Assembly (NCBI GenBank): GCA_020051815.1
Contig: JAGVQF010000057.1
Span: 1-5,042 of the forward strand
Source: Candidatus Saganbacteria bacterium
GTDB taxonomy: Bacteria > Margulisbacteria > WOR-1 > O2-12-FULL-45-9 > XYB2-FULL-48-7
DNA length: 5,042 bases
Direction: 5' to 3'
Part shown: one piece after another, positions 1 to 3,982 of the stretch
Numbering within the stretch: the stretch's first letter is position 1
Layout of the letters: every line of letters begins with the position of its first letter
The notes under the pieces: generated by a model
Databases searched by the model: none
What the model was told of the DNA's origin: nothing
What the model saw: the letters and a program-made list of their open reading frames with translations, nothing else
Program-made: the position numbers and the translations under genes

Positions 1-195
1 GAAATTTTGCTCGGAGGTCAAAGAGTTGATTTTATTGTAGATGATTCATTGCTGTTAGAGCTTAAGGCAGTGCCGGAAATTAATAAAATACATGTTGCCC
101 AAACAGTATCTTATTTAAAAACAGCAAAATTAAAATTAGGATTAATCTTAAACTTTGCCGATACTATTCTCAAAGTAAAAAGAGTAATCAATTAG
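1..195 (+). CDS. GxxExxY-type PD-(D/E)xK nuclease-fold protein, C-terminal fragment
   Basis: The reading frame is open from the first base of the window and ends at TAG 193-195, so only the last 64 residues are seen and the true start lies upstream. The visible part has the arrangement of the PD-(D/E)xK core: D10 in the stretch GGQRVDFIVDD, then E20-L-K22 in LLLELKA, followed by a helix with HVAQTVSYLK and a strand LGLILNF. This matches the GxxExxY family (formerly PF13366), small proteins of unknown role with a nuclease-like fold. Activity cannot be judged from this fragment. The gene is clearly AT-rich (AAA, TTA, ATT codons) compared with everything after about position 300, which hints at a different history. 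The family call is fairly secure; the function is unknown. Confidence 0.75.
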   Translation, partial: EILLGGQRVDFIVDDSLLLELKAVPEINKIHVAQTVSYLKTAKLKLGLILNFADTILKVKRVIN

Positions 196-237
196 CTTTT
201 GGCTGTGTTTTTGTGTTAATTTAGTGGTTTGATTCAA

Positions 238-253
238 TTTTGTGATTTTGTGA
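238..253 (+). repeat. two tandem copies of TTTTGTGA
   Basis: TTTTGTGA occurs at 238-245 and again at 246-253 in the AT-rich 76-bp gap between the first two genes, just before the ribosome binding site AAAGGAGG (256-263). No convincing -35/-10 pair is visible in this gap. The repeat may be chance in T-rich DNA, or replication slippage. Confidence 0.35.
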
Positions 254-271
254 TTAAAGGAGGAAATTATT

Positions 272-517
272 ATGGCAAAAGCAAAGCGTCTGGTTAAGTT
301 AACTTTTCCACAAAAACTGATCAAGGAGCCGGTCATCTTTACGATGGCGATGAAATTCAACGTCGTACCCAATATCCGCCGGGCCAAAGTGACGGAAACG
401 ATCGGCGAGATGGTCCTCGAGCTCGACGGCGAAGAGAAGGCCCTTGAGCAGGGGATCGCCTACATCAAAAAGACCGGCGTGATCGTGGAACCGATCGTGG
501 GGGATATTGTCGAGTAA
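272..517 (+). CDS. stand-alone NIL-domain protein
   Basis: This 81-residue protein consists almost entirely of one NIL domain (PF09383), a ferredoxin-like beta-alpha fold. The domain is known from the C-terminus of the methionine transporter ATPase MetN, where it binds methionine, and from NIL-ferredoxin fusions in anaerobes and methanogens. Matching features are the first strand KRLVKLTFP, the segment KEPVIFTMAMKFNVVPNIRRA, the strand GEMVLELDG, and the C-terminal helix-strand ALEQGIAYIKKTGVIVEPI. There is no Cys, so it carries no cluster itself. The start is ATG at 272 with AAAGGAGG (256-263) eight bases upstream. It could bind a sulfur amino acid or act as a sulfur-metabolism accessory protein; its position before nfu fits but does not prove this. 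It has no strong promoter of its own, and nfu does, so the two are probably separate transcription units. The domain call is confident; the role is not. Confidence 0.8.
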   Translation: MAKAKRLVKLTFPQKLIKEPVIFTMAMKFNVVPNIRRAKVTETIGEMVLELDGEEKALEQGIAYIKKTGVIVEPIVGDIVE

Positions 518-549
518 CTTCAACCCTCACCCGCTGGCATGAACCGCCC

Positions 550-572
550 CCCCTCTCCCAGAGGGAGAGGGG
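550..572. repeat. REP-like GC-rich hairpin
   Basis: CCCCTCTCCC (550-559) and GGGAGAGGGG (563-572) form a perfect 10-bp stem with the loop AGA. Just before it lies CCCTCACCC-type sequence (527-535). Similar CCCTCACCC...CCCTCTCCC/GGGAGAGGG palindromes recur between genes in many bacteria as REP-like elements. It sits 33 bp after the NIL gene and 16 bp before the nfu -35 box. No run of T follows on either strand, so it is not a standard intrinsic terminator, though such a stem could still protect the mRNA 3' end or reduce read-through. Confidence 0.6.
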
Positions 573-587
573 AAATACAAAACACTC

Positions 588-616
588 TTGACAAAAATTT
601 TGCCTTGTTTTATAAT
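588..616 (+). promoter_or_regulatory. sigma70-type promoter of nfu
   Basis: TTGACA (588-593) and TATAAT (611-616) are both exact consensus hexamers separated by exactly 17 bp, the ideal spacing for a housekeeping sigma factor. Transcription would start near 623, about 30 bases before the nfu ATG. A promoter this strong usually needs a repressor, and an inverted repeat overlaps the -10 box and the predicted start. Confidence 0.88.
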
Positions 617-639
617 ATGACTAATCGAGTCATATTATA
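611..639. promoter_or_regulatory. operator-like perfect inverted repeat at nfu promoter (IscR/Rrf2 type 1-like)
   Basis: TATAATATGACT (611-622) and AGTCATATTATA (628-639) are perfect reverse complements around the five bases AATCG. The left arm contains the -10 box and the centre (625) falls at the predicted transcription start, a position typical of repressor operators. The core GACT-N5-AGTC is the same as the core of the E. coli IscR type 1 consensus, as recalled from the literature. An Rrf2-family regulator, the family of IscR, is encoded about 3 kb downstream. That it binds here is an inference. A hairpin in the mRNA is less likely because transcription would start inside the repeat. Confidence 0.75.
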
Positions 640-652
640 AAGGGGGAAGAAA

Positions 653-889
653 ATGGCTGACAAGTTGAAAGAAAGAGTGCTAAAATCATTAGAGGCGGTC
701 AGGCCGGCGCTGCAGGCCGATGGCGGGGACGTGGAGATAGTCGAGGTGGACGAGAAAGAAAAGACGGTCAAGGTCCGCCTGCAGGGCGCCTGCTCTTGTT
801 GCATGGGCGCCGCCGCCACCCTGGAATACGGAGTGATGCGCGCGATCCAGCAGGATGTCCCGGAGATCAAAGAAGTAATCGCCGTCTGA
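653..889 (+). CDS. nfu: Nfu-type Fe-S cluster scaffold/carrier (NifU C-terminal domain)
   Basis: This 78-residue protein is a single NifU C-terminal (Nfu) domain (PF01106), which holds a 4Fe-4S cluster between subunits of a dimer and passes it to target proteins in the cytoplasm. Family hallmarks are the N-terminal helix with VLKSLEAVRPALQADGGDVE, the strand KTVKVRLQGAC, and the CxxC pair C47 and C50 followed by TLEYGVMRAI. The motif is CSCC, so an extra Cys, C49, sits between the two usual ligands. The length is normal for a stand-alone Nfu. The start ATG has AGGGGGAAG (641-649) upstream. It has its own consensus promoter with an operator-like repeat and probably forms a single-gene unit, since another promoter lies before nrdD. 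Likely clients nearby include the ferredoxin-type protein and the Rrf2 regulator; that link is inferred. Confidence 0.92.
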   Translation: MADKLKERVLKSLEAVRPALQADGGDVEIVEVDEKEKTVKVRLQGACSCCMGAAATLEYGVMRAIQQDVPEIKEVIAV

Positions 890-918
890 TGCCCCTGATT
901 CGACGTGAAAAATATCGC

Positions 919-946
919 TTGACAGAAAAATTCTTCGGTCTATAAT
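919..946 (+). promoter_or_regulatory. sigma70-type promoter of the nrdD operon
   Basis: TTGACA (919-924) and TATAAT (941-946) are exact consensus hexamers with a 16-bp spacer. Transcription would start near 953, about 50 bases before the nrdD ATG. No terminator is visible between nfu (stop 887-889) and this promoter, so read-through from nfu is possible. No NrdR-box pair was recognised. Confidence 0.85.
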
Positions 947-947
947 T

Positions 948-968
948 ATAAGACTAAAATTGTCTTAT
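948..968. promoter_or_regulatory. operator-like inverted repeat at nrdD promoter
   Basis: ATAAGAC (948-954) and GTCTTAT (962-968) are perfect 7-bp inverted arms around TAAAATT. The core can be written GACT-AAAAT-TGTC (952-964), one base different from the GACT-N5-AGTC core in front of nfu. Its centre (958) lies 17 bp after the first base of the -10 box, against 14 bp at nfu. It covers the predicted transcription start. The shared core and similar placement suggest that one Rrf2-family protein controls both promoters. Confidence 0.65.
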
Positions 969-1002
969 TTAAAAAATATATGAACGGGGAGGTCGATTAA
1001 TA

Positions 1003-3072
1003 ATGCAGAAATTCCTTGAATCGATAAAAAAGCGCGATGGTAAGTTGGCCCGGTTCGACCAGTCAAAGATCGAAGAGGCGGTCGGCAAGGCCCTCAAGGC
1101 GACGGGTAATGAGGATAAGAAGATCGCCGGGTCGGTGACCGAGAAGGTCGTCCATAATTTAAAGAAAAAATTCGGCTATGATGCGCCCACGGTCGAAGAG
1201 GTCCAGGACGCGGTCGAGGCCGAGCTGATCGCCGCGGGGTTGGCCGAGTGCGCCAAGGCCTACATATTATATAGGCGCCAACGGGCGGAGATGAGGGAAT
1301 CCCAGGCTTTTCTCAACAAGATCGACCACATCATTTCGGGCTACATCTCGCAATCGGACTGGCGCGTGGCCGAGAACAGCAACACCTCGTATTCGCTCTC
1401 CGGCCTCCAGGCCCATATCTCGGGGGCGGTGGTGGCCGAGTATACATTAAAGAACGTCTATCCCAAGGAGATCTCCGAGGCGCACCGCTCCGGCGATTTC
1501 CACATCCACGACTTGAGCATGGGCACCTTTGGCGGCTACTGCGCCGGCTGGTCCCTGCGCCAGCTGCTCGAGCTCGGTTTTAACGGCGTGCCGGGCCGCG
1601 TCTCGGCCAAGGCGGCCAAGCATTTTAATTCCGCGCTCGGCCAGGTGGTCAATTTTCTCGGCACGATGCAGAACGAGTGGGCCGGCGCGCAGGCCTTCTC
1701 ATCCTTTGACACATTCCTGGCGCCCCTGGTCGCCAAGGACGGCCTCGATTACGCCGCTGTCAAGCAATCGATCCAAGAATTTGTCTTTGCCATCAACGCG
1801 ACCAGCCGCTGGGGCAACCAGGTGCCGTTCACCAATATCACGCTCGACTGGACGGTGCCCGAGGACGTGGCCGACCAGCCGATCCTTTTTGGCGGCGAGT
1901 ATATCCAGGGCGAGACCTACCGGCAGTTCCAGCCGCAGATGGACATGATCAACAAGGCCTTTATTGAGGTCATGATTGCCGGCGACATGCACGGCCGGGT
2001 CTTTACCTTCCCGATCCCGACCTACAATATCACCAAGGATTTTGACTGGGAGAGCGAGAACGCCCAGCTGCTCTTTGAGATGACGGCCAAGTACGGCATT
2101 CCTTACTTCCAGAACTTCGTCAACAGCGCCCTTAAGCCGAGCGACGTGCGCAGTATGTGCTGTCGCCTCCAGCTCGACCTGCGCCAGCTGATGACCAAGA
2201 CCGGCGGGCTCTTCGGCTCGGGGGAGAAGACCGGCAGTATCGGCGTCGTGACGGTCAACCTGCCGCGCCTGGGCTATCTCCATAAGGACGAAAAGGGTTT
2301 TTTCGAGAAATTGAACGAATTGCTCTATCTGGCCAAGGAGTCGCTCGAGATCAAGCGCAAAGAGGTCAACAAGAATATGGAAGCTGGCCTTCTGCCCTGG
2401 TCAAAGCGTTATCTGGGCAATCTTAATTCCCATTTCTCGACCATCGGCATCGTCGGCATGAACGAGTGTTGTTTGAATATGTTCGGGGAGGGGATAGACT
2501 CGGAAAAGGGGAAAGCTTTCGGGCTCAAGGTCCTCGATTTTATCCGCGACCGTCTGACAGAATTCCAGAAAGAGACCGGGCACATCTATAACCTGGAAGC
2601 GACCCCGGCGGAGGGGACGGCTTACCGGCTGGCTAAAATCGACAAGAAGCGCTATCCCGAGATCATCACGGCAGGCGACGACGTCCCTTATTACACCAAT
2701 TCGACGCACCTGCCGGTCAGCTTTACCAGCGACATCTTTGGCGCGCTTATGCACCAGGATGACTTGCAGGTCAAATACAGCGGCGGCACTGTGGTCCACG
2801 TCTTTCTGGGTGAGCGGATGCCCTCGGCCGAGTCGTGCAAACTGCTGGTCAAAAAGATCGCTACCAAATTCCGCCTGCCGTATTTTACGATCACGCCGAC
2901 GTTCTCCATCTGCCCGGTCCACGGCTATATTAAAGGCGAACACAGTTCCTGCCCAATTGTCGTAAAAGAGTCCCTCGAAATTTCTCGGGACAAGGAGGTG
3001 ATAAGGTATGAAGAACCAGAGCAAAACAGTCGAGTTGAAGAGTTACTGCAGCCAGCCTACGGAGGTGTATAG
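1003..3072 (+). CDS. nrdD: class III anaerobic ribonucleoside-triphosphate reductase, catalytic body lacking the glycyl-radical domain
   Basis: NrdD reduces ribonucleoside triphosphates to deoxyribonucleotides without oxygen, using a radical passed from a C-terminal Gly to an active-site Cys. Residues 5-100 form the ATP-cone allosteric domain (KKRDGKLARFDQSKIEEAV). The barrel follows, with FHIHDL, C180 in GGYCAGW, NATSRWGNQVPFTN, C386-C387 in SMCCRL, and GLFGSGEKTGSIGVVTVNL. The C-terminal zinc-binding region begins with C637 in SICPVHGYIKGEH and C650, but it then runs into a tail (VVKESLEISRDKEVIRYEE) that matches no family motif. The RVxGY radical site is missing. It occurs in the next ORF, in a frame one base later, overlapping this gene by 65 bases. 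The body alone should be inactive. The start ATG has GGGGAGGT (986-993). No activase gene nrdG is in the window. The family call is near certain. Confidence 0.95.
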   Translation: MQKFLESIKKRDGKLARFDQSKIEEAVGKALKATGNEDKKIAGSVTEKVVHNLKKKFGYDAPTVEEVQDAVEAELIAAGLAECAKAYILYRRQRAEMRESQAFLNKIDHIISGYISQSDWRVAENSNTSYSLSGLQAHISGAVVAEYTLKNVYPKEISEAHRSGDFHIHDLSMGTFGGYCAGWSLRQLLELGFNGVPGRVSAKAAKHFNSALGQVVNFLGTMQNEWAGAQAFSSFDTFLAPLVAKDGLDYAAVKQSIQEFVFAINATSRWGNQVPFTNITLDWTVPEDVADQPILFGGEYIQGETYRQFQPQMDMINKAFIEVMIAGDMHGRVFTFPIPTYNITKDFDWESENAQLLFEMTAKYGIPYFQNFVNSALKPSDVRSMCCRLQLDLRQLMTKTGGLFGSGEKTGSIGVVTVNLPRLGYLHKDEKGFFEKLNELLYLAKESLEIKRKEVNKNMEAGLLPWSKRYLGNLNSHFSTIGIVGMNECCLNMFGEGIDSEKGKAFGLKVLDFIRDRLTEFQKETGHIYNLEATPAEGTAYRLAKIDKKRYPEIITAGDDVPYYTNSTHLPVSFTSDIFGALMHQDDLQVKYSGGTVVHVFLGERMPSAESCKLLVKKIATKFRLPYFTITPTFSICPVHGYIKGEHSSCPIVVKESLEISRDKEVIRYEEPEQNSRVEELLQPAYGGV
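2992..3002 (+). promoter_or_regulatory. full-consensus ribosome binding site of the glycyl-radical ORF
   Basis: AAGGAGGTGAT is an unbroken 11-base match to the anti-Shine-Dalgarno end of 16S rRNA, nine bases (after GGAGG) before ATG 3008. It lies inside the end of the nrdD coding frame. Frame 2 has a TAA at 3002-3004 just before the ATG, so the small ORF cannot start upstream. Such a strong site argues for true independent or coupled initiation rather than a simple sequencing frameshift. Confidence 0.88.
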
Positions 3073-3181
3073 CCGGGTCGTCGGCTATTTCCGGCCCGTG
3101 CAGAGCTGGAACACCGGTAAGAAAGCGGAATTCGGTGACCGCAAGACCTATGTCGTGGCCAATGAAAACAATGAAAAATAA
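3008..3181 (+). CDS. nrdD: separately encoded NrdD glycyl-radical (C-terminal) domain, 57 residues
   Basis: The sequence TEVYSRVVGYFRPVQSWN (residues 18-35) followed by GKKAEFGDRKTY is the conserved C-terminus of class III ribonucleotide reductases. G26 in RVVGY is the expected glycyl-radical residue, normally created by the radical-SAM activase NrdG. Here it lies on its own short ORF with ATG 3008 and a perfect ribosome binding site at 2992-3002. It begins inside the last 65 bases of the upstream NrdD body in a different frame. C14 (YCSQPTEV) aligns with the last zinc-ligand Cys of intact NrdD proteins, while its expected partner near C650 of the body is absent (CPIV instead of CPxC). The peptide probably docks into the body to complete the enzyme, much as the spare radical domain GrcA (YfiD) serves pyruvate formate-lyase. 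The domain identity is strong; two-chain assembly is inferred. The alternative is a +1 frameshift joining the frames. Confidence 0.9.
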   Translation: MKNQSKTVELKSYCSQPTEVYSRVVGYFRPVQSWNTGKKAEFGDRKTYVVANENNEK

Positions 3182-3575
3182 ATTGCTCAATGAAATGGAA
3201 TCATATTTCGGCCGGGATGAGAAACGGATCAACCATGCTCGGCGCGTTCTAGACCACGCCGAGCAGATCCTGGCTCGCGAAGCGGGGGACCGGGAGGTGG
3301 TCGTGGCGGCGGCGATCCTGCACGACATCGGGATCCACGCGGCGGAGAAAAAACACGGATCGACGGCCGGCAAGTTCCAGGAGATCGAGGGGCCGCCGAT
3401 CGCGAACCACATCCTGCGGCGGGCCGGTTTTCCGGACGAGAAGATCAGTGAGGTTTTGACCATCATCGCCCATCACCATACGCCGGGCGTTGTCAAAACG
3501 ACGGACTTTAAGATCCTCTACGAGGCGGACCGGCTGGTCAATATTGAAGACGAGAAAAATTCGCGGGAGGGATAG
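3162..3575 (+). CDS. HD-domain metal-dependent phosphohydrolase
   Basis: Counting from ATG 3162 this is a 137-residue cytoplasmic protein with the HD signature: H25 (INHARRVLDHAE), H54-D55 (AAILHDIGIH), the HHH run at 104-106 (IIAHHHTPG) and a late Asp, D123 (YEADRLVN). HD proteins hydrolyse phosphate esters of nucleotides or cyclic nucleotides using one or two metal ions. The start is uncertain: GTG 3135, ATG 3150, ATG 3162 and ATG 3171 are all in frame, and none has a good ribosome binding site. ATG 3162 or 3171 overlaps the end of the radical-domain ORF (stop 3179-3181), which fits translational coupling. The protein ends soon after D123 (NIEDEKNSREG), perhaps shorter than relatives with a further helix. 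Its place in the ribonucleotide reductase operon suggests nucleotide turnover, but the substrate is unknown. Confidence 0.82.
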   Translation: MKTMKNKLLNEMESYFGRDEKRINHARRVLDHAEQILAREAGDREVVVAAAILHDIGIHAAEKKHGSTAGKFQEIEGPPIANHILRRAGFPDEKISEVLTIIAHHHTPGVVKTTDFKILYEADRLVNIEDEKNSREG

Positions 3576-3580
3576 GTATT
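3565..3580 (+). promoter_or_regulatory. ribosome binding site and ATT start of the Rrf2 gene
   Basis: GGGAGG (3565-3570) lies seven bases before ATT 3578-3580. The encoded protein aligns with Rrf2 proteins exactly from this codon (then LINRKVDYALRSL). The frame holds no ATG, GTG or TTG upstream before the stop TGA at 3545-3547. The next TTG (3626) would delete the first recognition helix. ATT as a start is known but rare, for example in infC. A base-call error for ATG cannot be excluded. Confidence 0.72.
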
Positions 3581-3967
3581 CTAATCAACAGGAAAGTCGA
3601 CTACGCGCTCCGGAGCCTGATCTTTTTGGCCGAGCAAAAAGAGGGCAACTGGAGCTCGACGCAGGCGATGAGCAAAAAGCTAAGGATCCCCAGAATCTTT
3701 TTGGCCAAGATCGTCAACGCGCTCGCGCGCCACAAGATCGTCGAGACCCAGCGCGGCAAATCGGGCGGCCTGCGGCTTTTGAAAAAGGATGTGACCGTGT
3801 CCGAGATCATCAGACTGCTCGACCCCAAGTTCTCGCTCAATAAGTGCCTGGGCAAGAGCTATACCTGTTTTATGGAAAAGAGCTGTCCGCTCCACAAGCT
3901 GCTCAAGCTGATCGAAAAAGAGCTGTTCCAAAAACTGGATTCAACCGCTATTACCCAGCTGGTTTGA
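3578..3967 (+). CDS. Rrf2-family transcriptional regulator, probable Fe-S sensor (IscR/NsrR-like)
   Basis: This 129-residue protein has the Rrf2 winged-helix fold (PF02082): KVDYALRSLIFLAE (6-19), recognition region IPRIFLAKIVNALARHKIV (37-55) and wing RGKSGGLRL (59-67). A cluster-binding loop follows with C90, C97, C103 and H106 (spacing C-x6-C-x5-C-x2-H), close to the C-x5-C-x5-C-x2-H of IscR. It probably holds an Fe-S cluster and senses oxygen, nitric oxide or cluster supply. In an ungapped alignment from memory with IscR, position 43 is Ala instead of the Glu that tunes IscR site choice. It follows the HD gene by two bases and starts on ATT, which may keep its level low. The likely targets are the inverted repeats at 611-639 and 948-968, which would make its own operon autoregulated. 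The family is sure; ligand and targets are inferred. Confidence 0.9.
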   Translation: MLINRKVDYALRSLIFLAEQKEGNWSSTQAMSKKLRIPRIFLAKIVNALARHKIVETQRGKSGGLRLLKKDVTVSEIIRLLDPKFSLNKCLGKSYTCFMEKSCPLHKLLKLIEKELFQKLDSTAITQLV

Positions 3968-3982
3968 TCGCTAAGGAAGATC

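Noticed and set aside
550..572. Intrinsic terminator after the NIL gene
   Set aside because: The stem is strong but is followed by A-rich, not T-rich, sequence, and on the other strand no T run follows either.
890..1002. NrdR boxes upstream of nrdD
   Set aside because: No pair of sequences resembling the NrdR-box consensus was seen; the inverted repeat present matches the nfu operator core instead.
1699..2283. Minus-strand ORF of 194 codons opposite the NrdD barrel
   Set aside because: Shadow of the conserved NrdD frame with no recognisable domain or ribosome binding site.
2401..3024. Long minus-strand ORF (207 codons) opposite nrdD
   Set aside because: It is antisense to strongly conserved NrdD sequence, shows no family motif, and is explained by GC-rich codon bias on the other strand.
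2930..3466. Minus-strand ORF across the nrdD end and the HD gene
   Set aside because: It overlaps two well-supported plus-strand genes and shows no family features.
3490..3843. Plus-strand ORF overlapping the HD and Rrf2 genes in another frame
   Set aside because: The composition is that of an out-of-frame reading (rich in R, A, P, Q), while the HD and Rrf2 motifs lie in the other frames.
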